Assembly (NCBI GenBank): GCA_051746985.1
Contig: JBNJFP010000010.1
Location: 1 to 64,000 of the forward strand
Length of the DNA stretch: 64,000 nt
Direction: 5' to 3'
From: Fodinibius sp051746985
GTDB lineage: Bacteria; Bacteroidota; Rhodothermia; Balneolales; Balneolaceae
Notes under the pieces: generated by a model
Told to the model about the DNA's origin: nothing
The model's database searches: none
Seen by the model: only the letters and a program-made list of their open reading frames with translations
Shown: in pieces, positions 16,635-25,873 of the stretch
Layout of the letters: each line of letters opens with the position of its first letter
How positions within the stretch are numbered: position 1 is the first letter of the stretch
Made by a program: the position numbers and the translations under genes

Positions 16635-16955
16635 ATGATTCGTCACGTAGTAATGTGGAAATTAAAAGATGAAGCGGAAGGCGCTACCAGGGAAAAGAAC
16701 GCCGAAAAAATGAAGCTAATCCTGGAGGGCCTTAAAGTGAATATCGAAGAGATAAAAAATGTGGAAGTAGGTATAAATATTTCTGACAACGATGACGAGG
16801 CCGGCTCCCCCTACGATGTGGTGCTCATCTCCGATTTCGAAACAGAACTTGATTATACCATGTACACCCGCAACGAGCACCACAAAAAGGCCGTCAATTT
16901 TATTAACTCCGTCATCGAAGAACGCCATTTTGTTGATTACAAAGTGGATACCTGA
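16635..16955 (+). CDS. Dabb family stress-responsive alpha/beta-barrel protein
   Basis: A 106-residue protein of the Dabb (dimeric A/B barrel) family: it opens with MIRHVVMWKLKDEA and ends with the conserved strand DYKVDT. Homologues are small cytoplasmic dimers induced by stress, a few with cyclase-like activity; most have no known reaction. A clear AGGAG ribosome site precedes the ATG. It follows the HU-LysM gene after 72 nt and ends before a strong terminator. Confidence 0.88.
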   Translation: MIRHVVMWKLKDEAEGATREKNAEKMKLILEGLKVNIEEIKNVEVGINISDNDDEAGSPYDVVLISDFETELDYTMYTRNEHHKKAVNFINSVIEERHFVDYKVDT

Positions 16956-16980
16956 TCGGCAGCAATCGAAACGAATTTTT

Positions 16981-17018
16981 GGCAGAGGTTTATTTTCTAT
17001 AAGCCTCTGCCTTTTTTT
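16981..17018 (+). terminator. rho-independent terminator after the Dabb gene
   Basis: GGCAGAGG (16981-16988) pairs with CCTCTGCC (17004-17011), extended by a wobble and an A-T pair, then seven T. It ends at the stop codon of the convergent GATase gene. Confidence 0.85.
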
Positions 17019-17814
17019 ATGCTTCCACCCCCTCTTTTGCCTCCTCCACCAACTGCTTGAAAATACGGCGCTGTGGCGGTATCTGCGGCATATACTCGGG
17101 ATGCCACTGCACCCCCAAAATAAAATCGCGACGGGTATGCTCAATCGCCTGAACAACGCCGGTGTCCTCGCGCGCCACGACCGTTAGCTGATCTCCCAAC
17201 GCATCCACTGCCTGATGGTGTAACGCATTTACCCAAATATGTTCAAACCCAACCATCTCAAAAAGCTTGCTGTCTTCCTCTACCTTCACCATTTTTTTTG
17301 GCCAAACGCTGTGGATTTTAGGCACCTCGGTGTAATAGGTTCCAATATCCTGGTGAAGCGTGCCCCCAAAATAAATATTCAGTAACTGCGCCCCACGACA
17401 AATTCCCAGTATGGGGATGTTTTTATCGATCGCCTTTTTGATCAGGTTAAATTCGAGCTCATCACGTCCATTGTCTATTCCCACGGCCGAGGTAGAAAAA
17501 ACCTTTCTCATTAAGTAAATAACCGGAAAGAAAAGCACCGTAGCCATGTAAATGAAAAACTGGCGGATGCCCGAGACCTTCTCATCTTTGGTAAATAGAT
17601 TTCGAATATCATCGGCCCCGTATCGCTTGGGATTGACATCTGCCCCACCCCCAATAACAAGTCCATGGATATCAACATCGGGTACTCCTTTCTCAGGGTA
17701 AATTCGAACCGCTCGTCCCCCATGAATAAACACGGCAAACCAAGTAAACCACCATGCTGCACGCCCACCCTTATCAGGACCTGTTACTCCAATGTTTGGT
17801 CGATTATTCTTCAT
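17017..17814 (-). CDS. class-I glutamine amidotransferase-like peptidase C26
   Basis: A 265-residue protein of the gamma-glutamyl-gamma-aminobutyrate hydrolase (PuuD-like) family. The nucleophile is C139 in ILGICRGAQ, and the His-Glu pair is in VQWHPEY. The family cleaves gamma-glutamyl amides. There is a hydrophobic insert at about residues 83-108, between GGGADVNP and the RDELE segment, where relatives have a short polar loop; it could anchor the enzyme to a membrane. Its start overlaps the amidoligase gene by 11 nt, so the two are a coupled pair: one likely makes, the other likely removes or processes, an amide-linked modification. Confidence 0.85.
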   Translation of the reverse strand: MKNNRPNIGVTGPDKGGRAAWWFTWFAVFIHGGRAVRIYPEKGVPDVDIHGLVIGGGADVNPKRYGADDIRNLFTKDEKVSGIRQFFIYMATVLFFPVIYLMRKVFSTSAVGIDNGRDELEFNLIKKAIDKNIPILGICRGAQLLNIYFGGTLHQDIGTYYTEVPKIHSVWPKKMVKVEEDSKLFEMVGFEHIWVNALHHQAVDALGDQLTVVAREDTGVVQAIEHTRRDFILGVQWHPEYMPQIPPQRRIFKQLVEEAKEGVEA

Positions 17815-18805
17815 CCAAATCCAACATTATTTCAACAGTACGAGCCCATTCTTTACGGAATGAAATTACCGTTTCTTTTTGCCGCAGGCTATATAACCGA
17901 CTTAACTTGTTCAGCATTTCATGGTCCCCGGCAAGGCGCTCAACAACCAACCAGTGATTCCATTCATCCTCGAACTTCCAGTCCGGGTCATCAATTCTAC
18001 TATTTGGGAGCCTATAATGAAAAGTGGGACGCGGCTCATTTTTTTCGCCCTCCATCACAGGGGCAATCAACTCCTTATCCAACAATCCAAAAACAGGCAT
18101 CATATCCACCGGACGATTTCGTGTGGGATTAAACGCAATATAATCCCCGATTAATTGCTGGATATCGGGTGCATAATCGGAATTTAAAATCTTTTGCACA
18201 TATTTATCTGGAAAAGGATCAACGAATGGCGAGAGGCGCCGTGTCATATCAATATTTAGAGCAACAAGCAGCCAGGGATACACGATGACAAACGCTCTCA
18301 AATAATCGATCAGTGTTTCAACCTCCAAATCAGGCACCTCAACATTTAGATGCATCCCAAAAGCATGGACCATCGAAACATGAGTGCCTTCAGCCTTATT
18401 TTTTTGCAATGCCTCCCGCAATTTTTCCAACCTATGCAAATCAGTGATAGCAACCGCGGGCATTACAATCTCAAGCGGAACCACCGACCGGGCCATTTTG
18501 TCCACCACATCTTCAATTGACTTACGGATCGAATCTTCTTCGAGACTGATGCCCAATCGATCAAAAATATTTCCTTCGGCCATCTTCTGGAGTATTCGTG
18601 CATCAAGCTCTACCCTAAAATCACCAAGCGACGTATCAGCAACAACAATATGGTAGCGATGCTCCTCCCTGATCACACCGCCAAAAACAGATTGAATAAT
18701 CTGGGCGGCCCCCATAGGCTCTATACCGGCAAACTCCAGCTCAAAACCAACCTTCCGAAGGTTACCTTTCTTGTTATGGGATATGGGAGGTAATTGAAAC
18801 GACAT
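17804..18805 (-). CDS. amidoligase family protein (COOH-NH2 ligase)
   Basis: A 333-residue protein of the Amidoligase_2 family, glutamine-synthetase-fold enzymes predicted to join a carboxylate and an amine using ATP. The opening NLRKVGFELEFAGIEP holds the conserved GxExE-type strand, ADTSLGDFRVELDARI is the second metal/nucleotide strand, and GMHLNVEVPD supplies another conserved His/Glu. Comparative genomics has linked these ligases with class-I GATase-like hydrolases in peptide-tag or small-molecule pathways, exactly the neighbour seen here. It is the first gene of the pair. Substrate unknown. Confidence 0.82.
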   Translation of the reverse strand: MSFQLPPISHNKKGNLRKVGFELEFAGIEPMGAAQIIQSVFGGVIREEHRYHIVVADTSLGDFRVELDARILQKMAEGNIFDRLGISLEEDSIRKSIEDVVDKMARSVVPLEIVMPAVAITDLHRLEKLREALQKNKAEGTHVSMVHAFGMHLNVEVPDLEVETLIDYLRAFVIVYPWLLVALNIDMTRRLSPFVDPFPDKYVQKILNSDYAPDIQQLIGDYIAFNPTRNRPVDMMPVFGLLDKELIAPVMEGEKNEPRPTFHYRLPNSRIDDPDWKFEDEWNHWLVVERLAGDHEMLNKLSRLYSLRQKETVISFRKEWARTVEIMLDLDEE

Positions 18806-18959
18806 CTTACAATAGATTATGCGGTTGCAGCAGTGACCAAAAACAAGTCATGTAAAAGCTTGAAAATTAACCAATTGATCATTTGCCATAAAATTAGCTT
18901 CTTAGCATAATCAAGTTTTAAGCAACTGCAAAATTAAGAATCTAAATTAGGGATCATTT

Positions 18960-20255
18960 ATGAAACGACTCATCCATTTAAGCCTGCTGCTTATACTATG
19001 CCTTCCAATTATGGCAGCAGCACAACCAACCAAAGTTTTTACTGGTGCTAAAATTATTCCCATTGAAGGGGAACCCATTGAAAACGGCACCTTAATCGTC
19101 AAAGGCAAGAAAATTGTAGCGCTTGGAACAGCCGATGAAGTTGATGTACCATCTAATGCCAAAGAATACGACGCCAGCGGTAAAGTAATTATGCCTGGCC
19201 TTGTTGACTCGCACTCTCACATTGGTGATGGAGATGGCGGCGATCGTTCTGCTGCCCTGCACCCCGACGCGCGTATTATCGATAGTATAGACCCACACAG
19301 CGAAACCTTTAAAAAAGCGCTTGCCGGGGGTGTTACTACGGTAAATGTAATGCCTGGCTCGGGTCACTTGATGAGTGGACAGACTGCTTACCTGAAACTA
19401 CGAAAAGCGGATAAAATCGAAGAAATGCTTTTTGTTGATGATCCTGATGAAGAAATTGCGGGCGGACTTAAAATGGCCAACGGCACCAACTCTATCGGGG
19501 ATTCGCCCTTCCCGGGAACAAGGGCAAAATCAGCCTCTATGGTACGTGACCTATTCTTAAAAGCCCAGGATTATAAAGAGCAAGTTGAAAAAGCAGATGG
19601 GGATTCCGACAAAATGCCGAAGCGCGATGTAGGCATGGAGGCCCTTGTTGAAGTACTGGATGGTGAACGTATTGTTCACAACCACACCCACCGCCACAAT
19701 GATATTTTAACGGCTATTCGCCTTGCCGAAGAATTTGACTATCGCCTGGTTTTGCATCACGTAAGTGAAGCATGGAAAGTGGCCGACGAGATTGCCGAAT
19801 CGGGGGCCATGGCTTCGATTATTGTGTTGGATGCTCCCGGCGGCAAACCCGAAGCTTCGGATATTAAATATGAAAATGGAGCACTTCTCGAAGAGGCTGG
19901 CGTTCCGGTGGGATACCATACCGATGCATCCATCACTGATACGCGCCTGTTTATGCGGTCAGGGGCTTTTGGGGTCCGCGCAGGCATGAGTCGCGAAGGG
20001 GCTTTGGAAGCACTCACCATTCAAAACGCGAAAATGATGGATCTCGAAGATCGGGTAGGAACGCTTGAAGAAGGTAAGGATGCCGACTTTGTTATTTTGT
20101 CCGGAGATCCGCTCAGCAGCTATACCCGAGTGCAGCAGACGTGGGTCGAAGGCATCAAACGATTTGATGTTTCCAATCCCAAAGACCGCGAGTATGCCAC
20201 TGGCGGCTATGGCGTTTTTGATGGAGCGACTCTTCATCACCACGGAAGCGAATAA
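18960..20255 (+). CDS. exported amidohydrolase (active-type)
   Basis: A 431-residue amidohydrolase-superfamily protein with a signal peptide (residues 1-21, ending MAAAQ). The metal motif HxH is H85/H87 (GLVDSHSHIG), and later histidines are kept (VHNHTHRHNDI, LVLHHVSEAW). GTLEEGKDADFVILSGDPLS closes the C-terminal sandwich. It should act in the periplasm as a hydrolase on an unknown amide. It is followed after 87 nt by a close paralog that lacks the metal ligands, so the two probably form a functional pair. Confidence 0.82.
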   Translation: MKRLIHLSLLLILCLPIMAAAQPTKVFTGAKIIPIEGEPIENGTLIVKGKKIVALGTADEVDVPSNAKEYDASGKVIMPGLVDSHSHIGDGDGGDRSAALHPDARIIDSIDPHSETFKKALAGGVTTVNVMPGSGHLMSGQTAYLKLRKADKIEEMLFVDDPDEEIAGGLKMANGTNSIGDSPFPGTRAKSASMVRDLFLKAQDYKEQVEKADGDSDKMPKRDVGMEALVEVLDGERIVHNHTHRHNDILTAIRLAEEFDYRLVLHHVSEAWKVADEIAESGAMASIIVLDAPGGKPEASDIKYENGALLEEAGVPVGYHTDASITDTRLFMRSGAFGVRAGMSREGALEALTIQNAKMMDLEDRVGTLEEGKDADFVILSGDPLSSYTRVQQTWVEGIKRFDVSNPKDREYATGGYGVFDGATLHHHGSE

Positions 20256-20280
20256 TTTTTACTAAAAGCATTTTAATGTC

Positions 20281-20311
20281 ATGCTGATTGCCGACGTGCT
20301 GGAATCAGCAT
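20281..20311. repeat. REP-like hairpin between paralogous amidohydrolases
   Basis: ATGCTGATT (20281-20289) pairs perfectly with AATCAGCAT (20303-20311) around a 13-nt loop, with GTC before and CT after, as in the hairpin at 1765-1785. Probably a dispersed intergenic element. Confidence 0.55.
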
Positions 20312-20342
20312 CTAAATACCTAAGATTTTAACACTTAGCATT

Positions 20343-21554
20343 ATGAAAAATCGAATTACGCTCTTTGTTTTTGCACTCCTTTTTGGTCTAACCGCAGTCG
20401 GCAACGCGCAAATCGCCGTACAGGCCGACACCCTTTATACCATGGAAGGTGATAAAATCGTAGATGGAGTTGTACTTATTGAAAATGATAAAATTGAAGC
20501 CGTCGGATCGGCATCTGATATTACCATCCCATCGGACTATGAAACCCACCAAGCCTCGGTCGTTACCCCGGGATTGGTAGATGCTCACAGCGTTGTTGGT
20601 TTGGCTGGTATCTTCAATCGCGACGATGACCAGGATCAGCTGGAGACTTCAAATCCCATTCAGCCCCACCTTCGCGCCTTTGATGCTTACAATGCTCGTG
20701 AGGAACTCGTCAAATTTGTACTCGGTAAAGGGGTCACTACTACGCATACGGGCCATGGCCCCGGCGCACTGGCCAGTGGACAAACGATGATTGCCAAAAC
20801 GCCCTATAACACCACCGAACAGGCCCTGGTAGATTCGGCCACCACCGTTGCCTTTACGCTTGGACCGTCTGTGGGCAACTCTTTTGAGAGCCCCGGCACG
20901 AATGCCAAAGGCATTGCCATGCTGCGACAAAAATTTATCGATGCGCAGGATTATATGGAAAAACGACAGGCTGACGATCCCGACAAAAGCCCTCCCAAAG
21001 ATCTTGAAATGGAGGCCATCGCCGATGTATTAAATGGAAAACTGAAAGCCATGATAACGGCCCAGCGCTCCCAGGATATCATGTCTGCTTTGCGCCTTAA
21101 AGAAGAATTTGGGTTTGATCTAATTTTGGATGGGGCCGCCGAAGCCTATTTGCTTATGGATGAAATCAAAAAAGCGGACGTGCCTGTTATTATCCATCCC
21201 ACGATGGTGCGTACGTTTGGGGATACAAAGAATGCCAGCTTTACCACAGCCAGTAAATTAGCCGAGGAGGGTATTCCTTTTGCCTTTCAAAGTGGATTTG
21301 AAGGCTACGTTCCTAAAACACGAATCATCCTTTATGAAGCGGCCATCGCAACAGCGTATGATCTCAATCGTGAAGAGGCACTGAAGGCTCTGACTAAAAG
21401 CTCCGCCCAAATCCTGGGTATCGATCAGCAAGTTGGCTCTCTTGCCGAAGGCAAAGATGCTGATGTGGTCCTTTTTGATGGAGACCCGATGGAATATACC
21501 ACGAAAATCAGTTCCGTAATCGTGGATGGAAAGGTAGTAAAACAACAAGAATAG
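20343..21554 (+). CDS. exported amidohydrolase-like protein, metal ligands lost
   Basis: A 403-residue paralog of the preceding protein, with a signal peptide (1-22). The fold markers remain (GLVDAHS, GSLAEGKDADVVLFDGDPM), but HxH reads H82-S-V84. The histidine-rich strands of the neighbour (VHNHTHRHNDI and LVLHHVSEA) become MITAQRSQDI and LILDGAAEA. It therefore probably cannot hold the binuclear metal site, and may act as a structural or regulatory partner of the active paralog. It ends with a terminator embedded in the convergent adenosine deaminase gene. Confidence 0.8.
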   Translation: MKNRITLFVFALLFGLTAVGNAQIAVQADTLYTMEGDKIVDGVVLIENDKIEAVGSASDITIPSDYETHQASVVTPGLVDAHSVVGLAGIFNRDDDQDQLETSNPIQPHLRAFDAYNAREELVKFVLGKGVTTTHTGHGPGALASGQTMIAKTPYNTTEQALVDSATTVAFTLGPSVGNSFESPGTNAKGIAMLRQKFIDAQDYMEKRQADDPDKSPPKDLEMEAIADVLNGKLKAMITAQRSQDIMSALRLKEEFGFDLILDGAAEAYLLMDEIKKADVPVIIHPTMVRTFGDTKNASFTTASKLAEEGIPFAFQSGFEGYVPKTRIILYEAAIATAYDLNREEALKALTKSSAQILGIDQQVGSLAEGKDADVVLFDGDPMEYTTKISSVIVDGKVVKQQE

Positions 21555-21584
21555 AAATGCCTCAAAAATCCTCAGGATTTGAAA

Positions 21585-22583
21585 CTATGTATAAGCTTCG
21601 CGGATTATCCCGCGGAGCTTTTCTTTTGTTCGATCATCGGTAAAAGCGTGAGCAATCGCTTCGAGATTGCATTTTTTAAAGTGCTGGACATCCCAATCAA
21701 AAACGTTCGTCAGCATTTGATACTCTTCATCAAGCGTTACATTAGAAATGGTTCGGGTATCGGTATTCACACTTAAAGATATGCCCTTTTTATATAGCGT
21801 ATCAATGGTATGATCTTCAATGGTTTCAAAAACATTAGTTTGCACATTGCTGGTGGGGCAAACCTCCAGGTGGATACGATGATCTCTCAAATATTTCAAC
21901 AACTTGGGATCCTCAACACTTCGCACCCCATGTCCAATGCGTGATGGACGAAAATACTCCAGCGTTTCCCAAACACTTTCTGCGCCACAAGCTTCCCCGG
22001 CATGCGCTGTACAGTTAATCCCTTTCTCATTGGCATAAGCAAAAGCCGATACATGATTGTCGATAGAAAATCCTGCTTCGTCAGCGGCAATATCAAATGC
22101 TACCACCCTGCCCTCCTTACGGAACTCTTCTACAAGTTTCACCGTCTGCATACTCTGCTTTTCAGAAAAATGACGCAGCGTACACAAGATAATGCCCACC
22201 TCAATACCCGTTGCCTCAACCTGCTCTTCAACTGCCTTATTCACGGCTTCCACGACCTGGCGTCCCGTTAATTGGCGGCGGGTATGTAGCAATGGAGCAA
22301 ATCGAATTTCGGCATAAACAACATTATCAGCGGCCAGCTGATCAAACAGATCTTCAACCACTAACTGCAGAGCTTCTCGATCTTGCATCAATGCTACTGC
22401 ACTCTCGGACCGACGAATATAATCAGCTAAATCGCGGCACTTATCGGGGGCAATAAATTTCTTGCGATACTCCGCCTCACTTATCTTCGGATTTAACTGC
22501 TGAACCATCTCATAGCTCAGCGAACAATCCAAATGCAAGTGCAATTCAACTTTTGGGAGTCCCGGAAAATCCATATTCAGCAT
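21585..22583 (-). CDS. add: adenosine deaminase
   Basis: A 332-residue zinc enzyme that turns adenosine into inosine in purine salvage. Zinc and substrate motifs are seen: HLHLD near the N-terminus, TAHAGEA, RIGHGVRS and SVNTDTRTIS. The length matches bacterial Add. A TTG four codons upstream and an ATG three codons downstream (22574) are alternative starts; none has a clear ribosome site. It is convergent with the amidohydrolase pair, and the end of the gene overlaps their terminator. Confidence 0.9.
   Translation of the reverse strand: MLNMDFPGLPKVELHLHLDCSLSYEMVQQLNPKISEAEYRKKFIAPDKCRDLADYIRRSESAVALMQDREALQLVVEDLFDQLAADNVVYAEIRFAPLLHTRRQLTGRQVVEAVNKAVEEQVEATGIEVGIILCTLRHFSEKQSMQTVKLVEEFRKEGRVVAFDIAADEAGFSIDNHVSAFAYANEKGINCTAHAGEACGAESVWETLEYFRPSRIGHGVRSVEDPKLLKYLRDHRIHLEVCPTSNVQTNVFETIEDHTIDTLYKKGISLSVNTDTRTISNVTLDEEYQMLTNVFDWDVQHFKKCNLEAIAHAFTDDRTKEKLRGIIREAYT
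21593..21625 (+). terminator. terminator of the amidohydrolase pair, inside add
   Basis: AAGCT-T-CGCGG (21593-21603) pairs with CCGCG-G-AGCTT (21610-21620): 11 pairs with one wobble and a 6-nt loop, then TTCTTTT. It ends the plus-strand operon while coding for the last residues of the minus-strand deaminase. Confidence 0.75.
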
Positions 22584-22755
22584 ATTTTTATTCAAATAAA
22601 GCTATCGAAAATCGTGAATTTATCACTAAGAGCAAATATTATTTTACTCTGCCCCTTTGCCTATAATTTGGTATAACCAACGTTTCTATGTGGGACTTGG
22701 GTTCCTTATTTTAGCCCCTTATTTAGAAGTAAGTTCTTGACCCGATATTATATTT

Positions 22756-24648
22756 ATGACATATCTTTCTACCGAAAACCTGTCCAAAAATTATGGGCAT
22801 AAAGTTCTTTTTGAAGGTCTCTCTTTTGGGATTTCAGAAGGTGATAAAACAGCACTCATTGCCGAAAATGGCACTGGAAAATCAACCCTATTGAAGATTT
22901 TGGCGGGTCACGAAACGCCCGACAACGGCAAAGTGATGATCCAAAACGATATCAGTATCGGTTTCTTGGAACAAGATCCACATCTCGATGACGAACTCTC
23001 GATCCGAGATTATATTTCGCAGAGCAACAACAAAATGGTGCGCCTGATTCAAGAGTATGAACGTGCTGCGGAAGCGCAGGCTCAGAATTTTAATGAAGAA
23101 ACACAAGATGCTTTTCAGAAAGCGGCCGCAAAAATGGACGCCGCCGATGCGTGGGATTACGAGCAGCGTATGGAACAGATATTGGGAAAACTGAATATCC
23201 ACGACCTGGAACAGTCCATTGCCACCCTCTCTGGTGGGCAGCGAAAGCGTGTGGCGCTGGCTTTTGTATTGCTTGATGATCCGGATATGCTCATCCTCGA
23301 CGAGCCGACCAACCACCTTGATGTGGAGATGATCGAATGGCTGGAAGAGTACCTGAAATCCACCAATAAAACCCTGCTAATGGTAACACACGACCGCTAT
23401 TTTTTGGATCGGGTTTGTGATCATATTATTGAGCTGGAGAGTGGCAAACTGTATCACCATAAGGGAAATTACCAGTACTTTTTGCAGAAGCGCGCCGAGC
23501 GGCGTGAAGTCGAGCGAAAACGAGCACATAAAGCAAATCAGCTGTACAAGCAGGAACTCGAGTGGATGCGGCGATCACCCAAAGCGCGGACAACCAAATC
23601 GAAATCACGCATTGACGATTTTATAGAGCTGGAAAACGAACTCGATTCTGGACCCGAAGATCCTGAACTGCGCCTGCAGATGGATATGCAGCGGATGGGT
23701 GGAAAAATTCTGGAGCTACTCAATGTTTCCAAAAGTTACGGCGACGAGAAGATCCTCGACAGCTTCTATTACGATTTCGAAAAAGGAGAACGCATCGGTA
23801 TCATCGGAGAAAATGGGGTCGGCAAAAGCACTTTCCTAAGAATTTTAACCGGCGAAGAAGCGCCCGATTCCGGTAAACGACGCGTGGGCGAAACCATCGC
23901 TTTTGGTCATTACCGTCAGCAAGGCCTGGACTTTGACGAAGGACAGCGTGTAATTGATATTATCGAAAACGTAAGAAAAGTGGTGGAACTGGCCGACGGA
24001 TCCAAGATATCCGCATCGCAATTCTTGAAGCATTTTATGTTTACCTCCGAAATGCAATATACACCCGTCGAAAAGCTGAGCGGCGGCGAAAAGCGACGGC
24101 TCAGCCTAATGCTGGTCTTGCTGGAAAATCCCAACTTTTTAATTCTTGATGAACCTACCAACGATCTCGATTTGCTTACATTAAACAAGCTGGAGCAGTT
24201 TTTAATGGGATTTGAGGGCTGCCTTATCATTGTATCGCATGACCGCTTTTTCATGGATAAGCTGGTAGATCATTACCTGGTTTTTGAGGGAGAGGGTTCT
24301 GTTATCGATCACCATGGGAGCTATGAAGAGTATCGCGAGCTGAAAAAGGAGCGCGAAGCAAAAGAACGAGCTCAGAACAAGAAACCGACCTCCACATCCC
24401 CCGAGAATCAAACAAAATCGTCTAATAATTACGACGAGCGGCTCAGCTATAACGAACGCCGGGAATATAACAAGCTGGAAAGTAAAATTGAGAAGCTGGA
24501 ATTGGAAAAGGAACAACTCGAACGCGAACTTAGCAATGGAGAGCTTGACCACGAAGTGCTTCGGGAAAAATCCGCTGAATATGCCAAGCTGAAAGCCGAA
24601 ATTGAACAGTGCACGGAGCGTTGGTTTGAGCTTGCCGAACGAGCATGA
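22756..24648 (+). CDS. ABC-F family ATP-binding protein
   Basis: A 630-residue ABC-F protein: two ATPase domains with Walker A (ENGTGKST and GENGVGKST) and LSGGQ/LSGGEK signatures, no membrane helices, a linker (about 245-315) with the arginine- and lysine-rich HANQLYKQELEWMRRSPKARTTKSK segment, and a C-terminal coiled coil (about 560-625). ABC-F proteins bind the ribosomal E site and rescue or regulate translation; the C-terminal extension places it near the Uup group. It stands alone between adenosine deaminase and a PAP2 gene. Confidence 0.92.
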   Translation: MTYLSTENLSKNYGHKVLFEGLSFGISEGDKTALIAENGTGKSTLLKILAGHETPDNGKVMIQNDISIGFLEQDPHLDDELSIRDYISQSNNKMVRLIQEYERAAEAQAQNFNEETQDAFQKAAAKMDAADAWDYEQRMEQILGKLNIHDLEQSIATLSGGQRKRVALAFVLLDDPDMLILDEPTNHLDVEMIEWLEEYLKSTNKTLLMVTHDRYFLDRVCDHIIELESGKLYHHKGNYQYFLQKRAERREVERKRAHKANQLYKQELEWMRRSPKARTTKSKSRIDDFIELENELDSGPEDPELRLQMDMQRMGGKILELLNVSKSYGDEKILDSFYYDFEKGERIGIIGENGVGKSTFLRILTGEEAPDSGKRRVGETIAFGHYRQQGLDFDEGQRVIDIIENVRKVVELADGSKISASQFLKHFMFTSEMQYTPVEKLSGGEKRRLSLMLVLLENPNFLILDEPTNDLDLLTLNKLEQFLMGFEGCLIIVSHDRFFMDKLVDHYLVFEGEGSVIDHHGSYEEYRELKKEREAKERAQNKKPTSTSPENQTKSSNNYDERLSYNERREYNKLESKIEKLELEKEQLERELSNGELDHEVLREKSAEYAKLKAEIEQCTERWFELAERA

Positions 24649-24702
24649 CCCTACGATTGATCATCGGCTGAATGAACTGACCGAAAACACATCTCTCAAC
24701 AT

Positions 24703-25479
24703 TTAAAATGAAAAGTTTAGTCGTAAGGCTATGCTGTTCTGTCCAGCCGATGGCGTAATCTGCACGCGTTTTGATTGAATATCCAAGTGTTTACGCGACA
24801 GATAATAGGCCATAGAAAAACCGATAGCTGCTCCCGCGGTTACATCGCTAAGCCAGTGCTGCCCTTTTGCAACCCGGGCAACGGCCGTGCCCACCGGAAT
24901 GGCCATCATCGAGTAGGTAACGGGGTTGGGATAGTAAATTACCCATGGAGTCAATAATGCAAAAGCGGTAGCGGTGTGCCCCGATGGAAATGAAGTAGCA
25001 CCAAGTTCTGCAAAGTTCATCTGATGAGGATCTTGACTCTGAAATGGACGATGGCGGGCAAATAAAAACTTGCCTGTGTTCACGGTAATATTCGACATAA
25101 CCAATGCCTGCAGCGAGGTAAATGCAGCATCCTGAAACTTGGCATTTTTTGTCAGTAAAGAGGCACCAAAAACACCAGCTGATAATCCTACGGCATGCTC
25201 CCATTCTCCCCACCGGTTTGTAAAATGCAATACCGACGAGTGAGCATAATGATCCTGAATATTCCTGCTGATTTTTGCATCCGTTAAGGAAATCATTCCT
25301 ACACCTATTCCAAAAGAAGCAGCGGTAAGGAGCTGCTGCGATCCCACGTTTTGAAACATAGAAACAGGATCGTCTTTAGCCCAGTGTAAAAATCGCTTAT
25401 TATCTTGTTGACAATAGGCGCACTGAATCCCCACAACCAACAGGAATACAACAAATAAAATAGAAATAGATTTATTCAT
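24703..25479 (-). CDS. PAP2 family phosphatase
   Basis: A 258-residue membrane phosphatase. A signal-type helix (residues 5-22) is followed by several further membrane helices. The three PAP2 motifs are present: KFLFARHRPF, FPSGHTATAFA and RVAKGQHWLSD. It should dephosphorylate a lipid phosphate or undecaprenyl diphosphate at the periplasmic face. It is convergent with the ABC-F gene. Exact substrate unknown. Confidence 0.9.
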   Translation of the reverse strand: MNKSISILFVVFLLVVGIQCAYCQQDNKRFLHWAKDDPVSMFQNVGSQQLLTAASFGIGVGMISLTDAKISRNIQDHYAHSSVLHFTNRWGEWEHAVGLSAGVFGASLLTKNAKFQDAAFTSLQALVMSNITVNTGKFLFARHRPFQSQDPHQMNFAELGATSFPSGHTATAFALLTPWVIYYPNPVTYSMMAIPVGTAVARVAKGQHWLSDVTAGAAIGFSMAYYLSRKHLDIQSKRVQITPSAGQNSIALRLNFSF

Positions 25480-25600
25480 CGCTCATATATAATAACAAAC
25501 GAATAAAAAACAAATACTTAAGGATATTATTTTCCAATATGGATAGATGTCATCTTGCCAAATTATTTGTATCATCGTAAAAAAGATTTCTTTTTACCTT

Positions 25601-25873
25601 ATGGAACCACAAGAATTACCCATTGATGGGACACTTGACTTGCATACGTTTGATCCCGGAGAACTGGGAACACTCATCCCGGATTATATTAGCGAATGCT
25701 TAAAAGAACATATTTATGAGATCCGTATTATTCACGGGAAAGGTACTGGAAACCTGCGCCGGTCGGTTCACGCTCTGCTAAAGAGAAATCCCCACGTGGA
25801 AAGCTTTTCACTTGCCAATGATCGCAGTAGCTGGGGAGCAACCATAGCTAATCTAAAAAGAGAAGGCTTATGA
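25601..25873 (+). CDS. Smr domain protein
   Basis: A 90-residue protein made almost only of a Smr domain. The DLH motif (LDLHTFDPGE) and HGKGTG loop are both intact, typical of small MutS-related endonuclease or RNA-binding domains. The start at 25601 (MEPQELP) is preferred; an 18-codon upstream extension is unlike the family. The stop overlaps the ATG of the next gene (ATGA), so the two are coupled. A MutS-like gene lies 8 kb away at 33659, but nothing shows that they cooperate. Confidence 0.85.
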   Translation: MEPQELPIDGTLDLHTFDPGELGTLIPDYISECLKEHIYEIRIIHGKGTGNLRRSVHALLKRNPHVESFSLANDRSSWGATIANLKREGL

